Assembly: GCA_045591645.1 (NCBI GenBank)
Contig: JAZNTG010000079.1
Location: forward strand, 16,516 to 80,515
From: SFWF01 sp045591645
GTDB lineage: Bacteria > Bacillota > Clostridia > Oscillospirales > Acutalibacteraceae
Reading direction: 5' to 3'
DNA: 64,000 nt
Shown: positions 8,917 to 17,517 of the stretch, in pieces
Layout: each line of letters starts with the position of its first letter
How positions within the stretch are numbered: the stretch's first letter is position 1
Translations under genes and position numbers: made by a program
Notes under the pieces: model-generated
Database searches by the model: none
Told to the model about the DNA's origin: nothing
What the model saw: the letters and a program-made list of their open reading frames with translations, nothing else

Positions 8917-10221
8917 TCACCTCAAATAATTATTATCAAACCAATCAAGTGATCTATCTGCCAGTGCTGCATATCTTTCCTGCTTGTCCCTTATTTTATT
9001 TTCAAGCTGAGGGACAATGCCGAAATTTGCGCCCATAGGCTGAAAATCCTTGACCGACTCATTACATATATACGAAAGAAGGCTGCCGATCATTGTGATT
9101 TCTGGTAATACCAAGGGCTCTTCGCCGTTTATATGCCGAACAGTGTTTATGCCTGCGACAATGCCTGATGCGGCTGACTCCATATAGCCTTCAACACCCG
9201 AAAGCTGACCTGCAAAAAATATATTAGGATATGCTTTAAGCGAGAGGTTTTTGCTAAGGAGCCTCGGGGAGTCTATAAAAGAATTGCGATGCATAACACC
9301 GTATCGCATAAATTCCGCATTTTCAAGCCCCGGTATCATTGAAAATACCCGCTTTTGTTCGCCGAACTTAAGATTTGTCTGAAAACCAACGATATTATAC
9401 AGAGAACCCTCACTGTTCTCACGACGAAGCTGAACAACTGCCCACGGACGGTGACCTGTATTTGGATCAGTAAGCCCTACAGGTTTTAATGGTCCGAACC
9501 TTATAGAATCCTTGCCTCTTTTTGCAAGCACCTCAATAGGCATACAGCCTTCGTAAACAGTTATTTCCTTGTCAAACTCCTTTAATGGTGCAGACTCGGC
9601 GTTGATTAGAGCATTATGAAAGGCTTCATACTGCTCCTTATTAAAGGGACAGTTGATATAATCATCGTCTCCTTTGCCGTAGCGCGCTGCCGTAAAGGCT
9701 ATAGTCATATCAATCGAATCGGCTGTGACTATAGGCGCCGCCGCATCGTAAAAGCTTAGCGTGTCAGCACCGCATAGCCGAATAATATCCTCAGCAAGTG
9801 CAGAATCGGTCAGCGGTCCCGTTGCTATCACTGTTACACCGTCGGTAGGGATTTTTTCTACAACATCATTAATAAGACTAATGTTTTTATGATTTTTTAC
9901 TTTTTCTGTAATGTAAACTGAAAAATGATTTCGCTCAACAGCTAAGGCTCCGCCCGCAGGCACTCTGCAACTGTCTGCAGCTTCAAGACAAACCGAACCC
10001 AACCGCCGCATCTCTTGTTTCAAAAGTCCGGCTGCCGAGGCAGTGCGTTCAGCCTTTAAGGAATTTGAGCAAACAAGCTCAGCAAACGAATCCATATGAT
10101 GTGCAGGACTTTTTTTATTAGGCTTCATCTCATACAGCTCGACCTCAACACCGCGCCGAGCTATCTGTAACGCTGCCTCACAGCCTGCAAGCCCTGCGCC
10201 GATCACCCTTACTTTACTCAT
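8917..10221 (-). CDS. trmFO: tRNA m5U54 methyltransferase TrmFO (folate/FAD-dependent)
   Basis: Methylates U54 in the T-loop of tRNA using methylenetetrahydrofolate and reduced FAD. The 434-residue protein begins with a Rossmann FAD-binding motif VIGAGLAGCEAALQ and has the Gid signatures PAHHMDSFAELVCSNS, ERNHFSVYI, FAGQLSGVEGYMESAASG and the late FQPMGANFGI. Full length. It overlaps topA by 8 nt; the topA-trmFO order is conserved in firmicutes. Confidence 0.95.
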   Translation of the reverse strand: MSKVRVIGAGLAGCEAALQIARRGVEVELYEMKPNKKSPAHHMDSFAELVCSNSLKAERTASAAGLLKQEMRRLGSVCLEAADSCRVPAGGALAVERNHFSVYITEKVKNHKNISLINDVVEKIPTDGVTVIATGPLTDSALAEDIIRLCGADTLSFYDAAAPIVTADSIDMTIAFTAARYGKGDDDYINCPFNKEQYEAFHNALINAESAPLKEFDKEITVYEGCMPIEVLAKRGKDSIRFGPLKPVGLTDPNTGHRPWAVVQLRRENSEGSLYNIVGFQTNLKFGEQKRVFSMIPGLENAEFMRYGVMHRNSFIDSPRLLSKNLSLKAYPNIFFAGQLSGVEGYMESAASGIVAGINTVRHINGEEPLVLPEITMIGSLLSYICNESVKDFQPMGANFGIVPQLENKIRDKQERYAALADRSLDWFDNNYLR

Positions 10222-12313
10222 TCTTAGAAGCTTCCTTCTTATATTTAACGGTTCTTGTGGGACATTCGTTATTCATACAGTATTTTTTGCCTCTAGCACC
10301 CGAAAGTATATAGCCTCCGCACTCAGGACACTTTTCTCCCGTTGGAACGCTGGGTGCCGCAAAATCACATTTAGGATATGCAGAGCATCCATAAAAAGAT
10401 TTGCCGCTCTTCTTGGAAACGCGTTTTATTAACTTTTCTCCGCACTTTGGACAAGGGGTTTTTACCTCATTTTCAGGCACAGGCTTTGTGTTCTTACATT
10501 CAGGGTATCCGGGGCACGCAAGGAATTTACCGAATCTGCTGGATTTTATTACCATAGTTCTGCCGCATTTTTCGCATACGACGTCTGATTCCTCTGCGGG
10601 CACCTTAACGCGCTTACCTGTAAGTGAATCTTCAGCCTTTTTAAGAGCTTTTTCAAAATCCGAATAAAACTCACTGATAGTGTCGACCCAATTAAGCTCG
10701 CCTGCACCGATCCTATCAAGGTTTGTTTCCATCCCTGCAGTGAACTTTATGTCAACGATCTTTTTAAAGTGCTCAACTACAAGATCCGAAATCACCTTGC
10801 CGAGCGGGGTCGGCTTAAATGATTTTTTCTCCTTCTCGATATACTCACGCTGAATTACATTCGAGATTATTGAGGCATAGGTTGAGGGACGTCCGATGCC
10901 GTTATCCTCAAGAGCTTTTATAAGCGTGGGCTCGGTATAACGAAGTGGTGGCTGAGTAAAGTGCTGACTTGGTGTCAGCGACCTGACCTTCAGAACATCA
11001 CCAACGTTCATCTCGGGTAACGCTGCGCTGTCCTTATTATCCTGATCCTTACCTTCTTCATACAGAACGGTAAAACCGTCAAATTTTACTGTATGCCCCG
11101 AAGCCTTAAACAGATAGTCTGCCACTTCAATATCTACCGAAACAGTATCGAGTACACAATTTGACATAAGCGAAGCAATAAAGCGTTCCCATATGAGCTT
11201 ATAAAGCTTATACTGGTCTGTAGTCACGCTGTCTTTAATATCAGAAGGGGTTATGAATACGTTTGTAGGACGAATTGCTTCATGTGCGTCCTGAGCATTA
11301 TTTTTTGATTTAAAGTATCTCGGAGATTTAGGCAAATACTTTTCGCCAAAATTCTTTATTATATAAGCAGCGGCTGCGCGTCTTGCTTCCTCGGAAATAC
11401 GAAGAGAGTCGGTTCGCATATAGGTAATAAGACCGGTGACACCATGCCCCGAGACTTCAATACCTTCATAAAGCTGCTGAGCTACCTTCATAGTTTTAGA
11501 TGCAGAAAAATTAAGCTTTCTTGAGCCTTCCTGCTGCAGTGTAGACGTAATGAAGGGTGCGGCAGGCTGTTTGTTTCTAAGAGATTTTTTGATACCGGAA
11601 ACGACAAAATCGCCATTCTCTACTGCACTCAGAATAGCGTTTGCATCGGTCTCATTATTTATCTCTATTTTATCACCGTTTTTATAGCCGTAAAGAGCTG
11701 CATCAAAGGACTTTCTTGAAGCGATCAGTTTAGCATCCACAGACCAATACTCAATAGGCTTGAAGGCTTCTATTTCGCGCTCGCGGTCAACAATAAGCCT
11801 TAGAGCAACTGTTTGAACACGGCCTGCGGAAAGTCCGCTTTTTACCTTTTTCCAAAGAAACGGACTTAGCTTATAGCCGACGATTCTGTCGAGTACACGG
11901 CGAGCTTGCTGCGCATCAACGAGGTTAATATCTATTTTTCTGGGATCAGACATACCTGCTTTAACACCGGATTCGGTAATCTCATTAAAGCAGACACGGT
12001 TCGCATCATTGAAATCAAGCGCAAGCAGCTTAGCCAAATGCCACGAAATAGCCTCGCCTTCACGGTCAGGGTCGGTTGCAAGAAAGACCTGATCACTGTC
12101 AGCTGCAGCATTCTGAAGCTGCTTTATGAGGTCTTTTTTCTCAGGTATATTTACATATTGAGGTGTAAAATTATTATCTACATCAACACCGATCTTAGAC
12201 TTAGGGAGATCTCTGATATGACCTTTGGACGCCATTACAGTATAATCCGACCCGAGATATTTCTTAACGCTCTTAACTTTAGTCGGCGACTCAACAATAA
12301 CTAACTTCGACAA
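10214..12313 (-). CDS. topA: DNA topoisomerase I
   Basis: Type IA topoisomerase that relaxes negative supercoils. The 699-residue protein begins KLVIVESPTKVKSVKKYLG (TOPRIM; acidic DPDREGE near residue 80), contains the active-site tyrosine in GLITYMRTDS (about residue 295), and ends with three four-cysteine zinc ribbons (CEKCGRTM...CPGYPEC; CPKCGEKL...CSAYPKC; CPECGGYI...CMNNEC) that bind single-stranded DNA. The length and the three ribbons are normal for firmicute TopA. It lies between dprA and trmFO. Confidence 0.97.
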   Translation of the reverse strand: MSKLVIVESPTKVKSVKKYLGSDYTVMASKGHIRDLPKSKIGVDVDNNFTPQYVNIPEKKDLIKQLQNAAADSDQVFLATDPDREGEAISWHLAKLLALDFNDANRVCFNEITESGVKAGMSDPRKIDINLVDAQQARRVLDRIVGYKLSPFLWKKVKSGLSAGRVQTVALRLIVDREREIEAFKPIEYWSVDAKLIASRKSFDAALYGYKNGDKIEINNETDANAILSAVENGDFVVSGIKKSLRNKQPAAPFITSTLQQEGSRKLNFSASKTMKVAQQLYEGIEVSGHGVTGLITYMRTDSLRISEEARRAAAAYIIKNFGEKYLPKSPRYFKSKNNAQDAHEAIRPTNVFITPSDIKDSVTTDQYKLYKLIWERFIASLMSNCVLDTVSVDIEVADYLFKASGHTVKFDGFTVLYEEGKDQDNKDSAALPEMNVGDVLKVRSLTPSQHFTQPPLRYTEPTLIKALEDNGIGRPSTYASIISNVIQREYIEKEKKSFKPTPLGKVISDLVVEHFKKIVDIKFTAGMETNLDRIGAGELNWVDTISEFYSDFEKALKKAEDSLTGKRVKVPAEESDVVCEKCGRTMVIKSSRFGKFLACPGYPECKNTKPVPENEVKTPCPKCGEKLIKRVSKKSGKSFYGCSAYPKCDFAAPSVPTGEKCPECGGYILSGARGKKYCMNNECPTRTVKYKKEASKNE

Positions 12314-12324
12314 TGTTATTCTCC

Positions 12325-13536
12325 TTATTGTTTTTTAGAATATCTGCCACCCGGAACCGCAGTGATCGCTCCAATGAGCTCCAATTCGGTCAACGCAGAA
12401 AAAATATCGCTGATAGAAAGTCCCGATTCTACGAGATCGTCTACCGTAAATAAATCAATATCTATACAATTATATACTATTTGTGCCTTTTTTGAAAGAC
12501 TTTCATTAAAATTTTTAAAAATTATTTTTTCTGAGCTGTCATTTTTAACTTCAGCTTTGTCATAGGCTTTAGTTTTGTTAACAACTTCTTGGCTACTGCT
12601 AAGCGATCTGTACAGCCCCGCAAGATCAAACTCATGTGCCTTTTCAATATCGATAATATTTCCAAAAGAGCCAATATATTCAAATATTATATCATCTGCG
12701 CTGAAGACAGGAATAGCACCGTCACGTAGCAGCATATTTGAGCCTGAATATTTCTTGTCGTCAGGCTTTCCCGTTATGACAAAAACATCTCTGCCCTGCT
12801 CGGCGGCACTGCGCGCAGTAATAAGAGCACCACTCTTTTGACCTGCTTGTATAACTACAGTTCCGAGAGACAGACCTGACATAATTCTGTTGCGCTGATG
12901 AAATGCAGGCTTGCACACGGGATAATCGGGCGGATACTCAGATATAATACAGCCGTTTTCAGATATCTTTTTTCTGAGCTGTGCGTTTTTCATAAGATAG
13001 GGATAATTAATTCCACAGCCAAGCAGTACAACTGTCTTATTGCCGGAATCAAGGCATCCTTTGTGTGCAGCAGTGTCAATGCCTATCGCACCTCCGCTGA
13101 CTACTAGAACATTAGCCAGTGAAAGCCTTGCAGAAAGCGACCAAGCCGCCTTGTAGCTGTAATCATCGGCATCTCTTGTTCCGACAACACAAACTGTCGG
13201 TATACTGTCAAAATCAGGAAGCTCACCCTTGTAATAAAGACAAGCGGGCGGATCGGGTATATTCCTCAGACGCTCAGGATAGCGTATATCGTCATATGCG
13301 AGCACTGAAATACCTGAGTTTTTGCAGCATTTTATGATAGTTTCTACATTTTCTAACGACTTATTTGCTAGACCTCTAGCCTCAAAAAGCGAAATCTCAC
13401 ATTTTGCCTTTATGTCTTTAATATCTGCATAGTAAATATTTTCTGCTGTACCGAACTTTTGTAGCAGATATTTAACTTTTGCAGACGCAAAGCCCAATGC
13501 TCCCGAAAGCCATATCCAATATTTTAACTGTGACAT
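12325..13536 (-). CDS. dprA: DNA-processing protein DprA
   Basis: Loads RecA onto incoming single-stranded DNA during natural transformation. Seen: a short N-terminal helical region, the Rossmann DprA/Smf core with VVGTRDADDY, VVSGGAIGIDTAAH, VVLLGCGINYPY, NRIMSGLS and a C-terminal winged-helix region (about residue 345 on). I chose the ATG at 13536 because GGGAG lies 6 nt upstream; the GTG at 13548 lacks such a site. The start overlaps the end of the RNA methyltransferase gene by 13 nt. With comF and recD2 nearby, this hints at a transformation toolkit, although the DprA family also occurs in non-competent species. Confidence 0.94.
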   Translation of the reverse strand: MSQLKYWIWLSGALGFASAKVKYLLQKFGTAENIYYADIKDIKAKCEISLFEARGLANKSLENVETIIKCCKNSGISVLAYDDIRYPERLRNIPDPPACLYYKGELPDFDSIPTVCVVGTRDADDYSYKAAWSLSARLSLANVLVVSGGAIGIDTAAHKGCLDSGNKTVVLLGCGINYPYLMKNAQLRKKISENGCIISEYPPDYPVCKPAFHQRNRIMSGLSLGTVVIQAGQKSGALITARSAAEQGRDVFVITGKPDDKKYSGSNMLLRDGAIPVFSADDIIFEYIGSFGNIIDIEKAHEFDLAGLYRSLSSSQEVVNKTKAYDKAEVKNDSSEKIIFKNFNESLSKKAQIVYNCIDIDLFTVDDLVESGLSISDIFSALTELELIGAITAVPGGRYSKKQ

Positions 13537-14312
13537 GACATCTCCCACATTACGATCGCAGCCGCCGTTGCAGCATTAAGCGACTCAGCCTTGCCTGTCA
13601 TCGGGATAGTAATTCTGTTTTTGCACGCCAAAACCACAGCTTCGGTCAGTCCGTTAGCCTCATTGCCGATAAGCGCAATGCTGCCTCTTTTGAACTCGGC
13701 AGACCTAATACTGTCCGCAGATCGGTCAACTACCGTTGCATAGGTATCTAGGCCGCAGTCTGCTATAAAGCTGTTAAACTGAGATATCACAGTTACAGGT
13801 ATTCTCAGAAGAGCGCCCATAGACGCGCGAAGCGCCTTTGGGTTATAAGGATCACATCCACCCTCGGACACTAAAATTCCGTCAAAATTAAAAGCCTCTG
13901 CACTTCGCGCAATCGCTCCAAGATTTGATGGATCCGAAATATTTTCAAGCGCGATATACAATCCGTTGGGATTAATTAAAAATTCCTCGCCGCTTCTAAT
14001 CTTGCATATACATAAAAATCCCTGAGGATTAACGGTATCAGATATTTTTGAAATAATATGATCTGGCACTATACAGCATCTTTTAGCTTTCTCACTTAAA
14101 AATATCGCATCTTGCTGAAATTTATCAAAAGCGCTTTCTCCAACGATCAGATGCTCGATAGGAAAACCGTTTAAAGCGGCATCTTTGCAGAGTCTCAGAC
14201 CGTCAAGCACAAACAGACCTTCCTCACGTCTGTATTTAGCGGCCGATAAAAGCTTTGAGGCAGTTTTAATTACTGCATTGTCTTTACTTGTAATTCTTTC
14301 AAAACAGCTCAT
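13524..14312 (-). CDS. TrmH/SpoU-family RNA 2'-O-methyltransferase
   Basis: A 262-residue SPOUT-fold methyltransferase. The N-terminal substrate-binding part (ITSKDNAVIKTASKLLS, REEGLFVLDG) is RlmB-like, and the catalytic part carries the three SpoU motifs: NLGAIARSAEAF (motif 1), ALIGNEANGL (motif 2) and IPMTGKAESLNAATAAAI (motif 3, the knot). The target is probably 23S rRNA, by family resemblance to RlmB/YsgA-type enzymes; tRNA cannot be excluded. Confidence 0.88.
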   Translation of the reverse strand: MSCFERITSKDNAVIKTASKLLSAAKYRREEGLFVLDGLRLCKDAALNGFPIEHLIVGESAFDKFQQDAIFLSEKAKRCCIVPDHIISKISDTVNPQGFLCICKIRSGEEFLINPNGLYIALENISDPSNLGAIARSAEAFNFDGILVSEGGCDPYNPKALRASMGALLRIPVTVISQFNSFIADCGLDTYATVVDRSADSIRSAEFKRGSIALIGNEANGLTEAVVLACKNRITIPMTGKAESLNAATAAAIVMWEMSCHS

Positions 14313-14334
14313 GATCTATCCTTTATAAAAATAT

Positions 14335-14361
14335 GACCGAGGACATATAATGACCCCGGTC
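14335..14361 (-). terminator. Intrinsic terminator after rplT
   Basis: Read on the minus strand, a 12-bp stem (one mismatch, one G-U pair) with a TAT loop is followed by ATATTTTTAT. It lies between rplT and the downstream methyltransferase gene, so it should end the infC-rpmI-rplT transcript, with possible read-through. Confidence 0.85.
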
Positions 14362-14368
14362 TTTTGAA

Positions 14369-14728
14369 TTATTTATCTAATGCTTTCTGAGCAGCCTTTG
14401 CAAGAGTTGCAAAGCCTGCAGCATCATTAACAGCCAGCTCAGCGAGCATCTTGCGGTTCATAGCAACGCCTGCCTTCTTGAGACCGTTCATGAAGGTTGA
14501 ATAATTCATTCCGTTCATTTTAGCAGCAGCGGAAATTCTGGTGATCCAAAGACGACGGAAATCTCTCTTCTTAAGTCTACGGCCAACATAGGCATAGTTG
14601 CCCGACTTCATTACAGCTTCTTTAGCTGTCTTAAAAAGCTTGGACTTGGCGCCAAAATAGCCCTTGGCAAGCTTTAATGTCTTGTTTCTTCTTTTGCGTG
14701 TAGCTAACGCACCTTTAATACGTGCCAT
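14369..14728 (-). CDS. rplT: 50S ribosomal protein L20
   Basis: 119-residue primary rRNA-binding protein needed early in 50S assembly. The sequence MARIKGALATRKRRNKTLKLAKGYFG at the basic N-terminal tail and the core RRLKKRDFRRLWI and MNGLKKAGV are diagnostic of bL20. It is last in the infC-rpmI-rplT operon. In firmicutes L20 represses this operon through its leader RNA, and the leader described upstream of infC fits that scheme. Confidence 0.98.
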   Translation of the reverse strand: MARIKGALATRKRRNKTLKLAKGYFGAKSKLFKTAKEAVMKSGNYAYVGRRLKKRDFRRLWITRISAAAKMNGMNYSTFMNGLKKAGVAMNRKMLAELAVNDAAGFATLAKAAQKALDK

Positions 14729-14755
14729 CTATATATCCTCCGTTATTCTTATAAT

Positions 14756-14953
14756 TTATTTGTAAGGGATAAGCTTCTTGAGTGTAGCTACATTAGTAGT
14801 ATCAGCTACAACAGTCTTACGAAGATTTCTCTTACGCTTTGTGGTCTTCTTGTTAAGAATGTGTGACTTGTAGGCATGGGCACGCTTAACCTGACCGGTC
14901 TTGGTGAGCTTAAAGCGCTTTTTTGCACCGCTGTGAGTTTTAATTTTCGGCAT
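14756..14953 (-). CDS. rpmI: 50S ribosomal protein L35
   Basis: 65-residue bL35, starting MPKIKTHSGAKKRFK and ending VATLKKLIPYK. The frame stays open upstream, but the ATG at 14953 is the true start: it has the family N-terminus and AGGAGG lies 7 nt before it. Middle gene of the infC-rpmI-rplT operon, 28 nt upstream of rplT and about 28 nt after infC. Confidence 0.97.
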   Translation of the reverse strand: MPKIKTHSGAKKRFKLTKTGQVKRAHAYKSHILNKKTTKRKRNLRKTVVADTTNVATLKKLIPYK

Positions 14954-14981
14954 TTTAAATCCTCCTAAAGAATTATTTAAA

Positions 14982-15500
14982 TTATTTGTTTGACTTAGGT
15001 GCCATAAACATAAGCATATTTCTGCTTTCCATCTTGGCAGGCTTTTCAACAACAGCATATTCCTGACAATACTCAGCAAATCTTTTCATAATCTCGAGGC
15101 CGATCTCAGGATGTCCGAGCTCTCTGCCCCTGAATCTTATGGAAACCTTGAGTTTGTTGCCTGACTTTAAAAACTGAATAGCATGGTTACCCTTTGTTTC
15201 AAAATCGTGCTTATCGATGCTGAGTCCGAGACGAATCTCTTTAGTTTCGATTACCTTTTGATTTTTCCTAGCTTCCTTCTCACGCTTTGCTATTTCAAAA
15301 CGATACTTGCCGTAATCCATGATCTTGCAAACGGGCGGATTTGCATTTGGAGAAACCGCAACTAAATCTAGATCCTTCGCATAGGCAGCTTCAATTGCAT
15401 CCTTTATAGGAAGAACACCCAGCTGCGAGCCATCTGAATCGATAACGCGGACCTCTTTGAAAGTAATCTGTTCATTGATAGGGATATCTTTGACGCTGAT
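14982..15500 (-). CDS. infC: Translation initiation factor IF-3, probably with an AUC start codon
   Basis: IF-3 keeps 30S subunits free and proofreads the start codon. N- and C-domains are complete (EVRVIDSDGSQLG, CKIMDYGKYRFE, RLGLSIDKHDF, IRFRGRELGH, ending MFMAPKSNK). No ATG/GTG/TTG sits correctly spaced from the ribosome binding site: GGAGG at 15509-15513 is followed after 8 nt by ATC at 15498-15500, giving (M)SVKDIPINEQI, which aligns with the start of Bacillus IF-3, itself known to use AUU. The only in-frame GTG (15509) lies inside the GGAGGTG itself. Rare AUN starts on infC are known to let IF-3 repress its own translation. Confidence 0.93.
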   Translation of the reverse strand: MSVKDIPINEQITFKEVRVIDSDGSQLGVLPIKDAIEAAYAKDLDLVAVSPNANPPVCKIMDYGKYRFEIAKREKEARKNQKVIETKEIRLGLSIDKHDFETKGNHAIQFLKSGNKLKVSIRFRGRELGHPEIGLEIMKRFAEYCQEYAVVEKPAKMESRNMLMFMAPKSNK

Positions 15501-15509
15501 AAGTAACAC

Positions 15510-15645
15510 CTCCGTAAGTCATAACAAAAGCGGACGGCATAATACCGTCCGCGCAATATAAGAAATAACACTGCTAGTGCCAAAATCTTATTGACCCTTT
15601 TAGTGAACCTGAGGGTGAGAACGGTAAATGCTCTACTTTGTTGTC
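15510..15645 (-). promoter_or_regulatory. infC operon leader (L20-leader-like) with attenuator hairpin
   Basis: About 135 nt of untranslated leader between the promoter and infC. It contains a near-perfect terminator at 15530-15552 (stem GCGGACGG/CCGTCCGC, 7-nt loop) followed on the minus strand by TTTTGTTATG, ending just 17 nt before the ribosome binding site. A terminator inside a leader implies attenuation. In Bacillus the same operon is attenuated by L20 binding its leader; the match here is by position and architecture, not by a covariance search. Confidence 0.75.
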
Positions 15646-15651
15646 TAATAT

Positions 15652-15679
15652 ATTATACACCTGAATTTCAAAAAGTCAA
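15652..15679 (-). promoter_or_regulatory. Sigma-A-type promoter of infC-rpmI-rplT
   Basis: Minus strand: -35 TTGACT (15674-15679), 16-nt spacer, -10 TATAAT (15652-15657). It lies just after the mreB-like stop codon and about 150 nt before infC. Confidence 0.85.
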
Positions 15680-15687
15680 GTAATTTT

Positions 15688-16710
15688 TTATTCAATTATC
15701 AATTCCTTTATTGAACGAAGCTGATAATCAATATTTTTAAGAAGCTTAGGATTTTTTTGGGCAATTACCATACCTTTGGAAACGCTATGTGCAGGATCTG
15801 TAGCCTGAATGATCTTTGTACCGATAAATTCTTCCATAAATGCAGCCATTCCGTTAATAAGACTTCCGCCGCCTGTAAGATATATGCCGCTATCCATAAT
15901 ATCTGCAACAATATCAGGGTCAGTGCGCTCCAAAACCTTTCGGACCGAGTTGCATATCTGCAGTGCTGTGTCATAAACATTATCGTATATTTCCCTTGAG
16001 GTAATCTCAAACGCCTCGGGAAGTCCTGTACGCAGATTTCTTCCCTTTGCGATCATCGTGATCTCAACATCACGCTTAACGACAGAGCCGATCTGCTTTT
16101 TTATCTGTTCGGCGGTCAGCTCACCTATCGCTATATTATAGGCACGACGAATATATTTCACGATAGCGTCATCAAAATCAAAGGAAGCAACATTATAAGA
16201 ACCACACTGAACTATTCCACCGAGAGAGATCGTAGCAATATCAGTAGTTCCTGCACCGATATCCACGACCATACTACCCTTGGGAGAATTAAAATCAATT
16301 CCAAGTCCGATAGCGGCAGCAAGCGGACTTTCAATTACGGTTACATTCCGTCCTCCGCTGTCGACAATAACATCTGCCAGCGAGTGGTGCTGAAGCTCGG
16401 TAAGTCCCGTAGGTAAACAGGCCATTACACTCGGACGAATTATCTTACTGCCAAATGCGCGCTTAATATACTCACTAAGCATGGCAAGGGTTATATCATA
16501 GTCGGCAATAACACCGTGCTCTATAGGTCTTACACAGGTTAAAGCCTCCGGCGTTCTACCGAGGGAGGACTTCGCCATATCTCCAAAATAGACAGGATTA
16601 TAGCTTTCTGATTCGACCGTAACAATGCTGGGTTGCTCAAGAACGATTCTGATTCCCTCAGATATAACGGTTTTGTATGAGCCGAGGTCTATGCTGATTT
16701 GAGTTGCCAT
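15688..16710 (-). CDS. MreB/Mbl-family actin-like protein (divergent)
   Basis: A 340-residue actin-fold ATPase of the MreB/Mbl cell-shape group that would polymerise under the membrane and guide wall synthesis. Seen: phosphate-1 loop IDLGSYKTVI (MreB usually has GTANT), phosphate-2 GSMVVDIGAGTTDIATIS, and the adenosine motif GIYLTGGGSLINGM. Length matches MreB. The altered phosphate-1 loop and isolated position (no mreC/mreD) suggest a second paralog rather than the main MreB. The ATG is preceded by GGTGGTGATT. Confidence 0.85.
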   Translation of the reverse strand: MATQISIDLGSYKTVISEGIRIVLEQPSIVTVESESYNPVYFGDMAKSSLGRTPEALTCVRPIEHGVIADYDITLAMLSEYIKRAFGSKIIRPSVMACLPTGLTELQHHSLADVIVDSGGRNVTVIESPLAAAIGLGIDFNSPKGSMVVDIGAGTTDIATISLGGIVQCGSYNVASFDFDDAIVKYIRRAYNIAIGELTAEQIKKQIGSVVKRDVEITMIAKGRNLRTGLPEAFEITSREIYDNVYDTALQICNSVRKVLERTDPDIVADIMDSGIYLTGGGSLINGMAAFMEEFIGTKIIQATDPAHSVSKGMVIAQKNPKLLKNIDYQLRSIKELIIE

Positions 16711-16833
16711 AAATAATCACCACCAATAGTATATCATAAAGCCAAAGACGAAGGTCTTTGCAAGGAGAAAGCCTTGTCGTATCACAACACGGCAGTATTA
16801 TATCACAGAATCAATATGATTTCAACGCTCGCT

Positions 16834-17517
16834 TTACCGGTTTCCTACTACAGCGGTAACACAGTAAACCGACTTTGCGCCAGCAATTTTAAGAATGCGC
16901 GCACATTCATCAATAGTAGCTCCGCTTGTCTTAATATCATCAACAAGAAGAATGTTTTTGGCTCTGCAATCAATTTTAGCCTTATATGCATTATGTACGT
17001 TTTCAAAACGGTTTTCAAAGCCAAGTTTATGCTGCGTGCTTCTTGGCTTATCGGTCGAAATCAGCGCGTCGACTACTCTTAAATTCAAATTAGCTGATAA
17101 TTCTTTAGTTAATAACCTACAGTGTTCAAATTTTTGTTTTTTCTTTGAGCTACAGACAAACGTAATAAAATCGAATTTAATATCTTTATAATATTTTTGT
17201 ACAGCGTGTGCCATATGTTTAGCATAAAATTCAGCAATTCTTCTCTGACGGAAGAATTTGTAAGAATAAATCCCCTGCTTTGCGGCGCCCTCGTTAAAGA
17301 ATGGAGAAATTACTCCGTCGAAATGATAAATAAAACGGTCACATTCGCATTTTTCAGTTGCCACACCGCAGCCTATGCATCGCTTGACATCCGGTACCGT
17401 AAGCTTGTGTTGACAATTCAAACAAAGATAACTTTCAGGAGTGATAATTTCGTCGCACAGAAAACACCGCGGTGGGAATAATGCATTAACAAAAGCATTA
17501 ATTATCTTATTCTTCAT
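16834..17517 (-). CDS. comF: ComF family protein (phosphoribosyltransferase fold)
   Basis: A 227-residue ComFC-type protein: two N-terminal cysteine clusters (CFLCDEIITPESYLCLNC and CIGCGVATEKCECD) that bind zinc, then a phosphoribosyltransferase domain ending with the PRPP loop ILLVDDIKTSGAT. ComFC is needed for DNA uptake during transformation; homologs also occur widely outside competent species. I use the ATG at 17517, which overlaps recD2 by 11 nt; an in-frame TTG at 17526 is possible. It is coupled to recD2 and lies near dprA. Confidence 0.88.
   Translation of the reverse strand: MKNKIINAFVNALFPPRCFLCDEIITPESYLCLNCQHKLTVPDVKRCIGCGVATEKCECDRFIYHFDGVISPFFNEGAAKQGIYSYKFFRQRRIAEFYAKHMAHAVQKYYKDIKFDFITFVCSSKKKQKFEHCRLLTKELSANLNLRVVDALISTDKPRSTQHKLGFENRFENVHNAYKAKIDCRAKNILLVDDIKTSGATIDECARILKIAGAKSVYCVTAVVGNR

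Noticed and set aside
14954..15079. Long N-terminal extension of L35
   Set aside because: Overlaps the infC coding end and does not resemble L35; AGGAGG before ATG 14953 gives the family start.
16711..16833. Terminator between comF and the mreB-like gene
   Set aside because: A GCAAAGAC/GTCTTTGGC hairpin is present but bulged and with a poor T-run; not listed as a feature.
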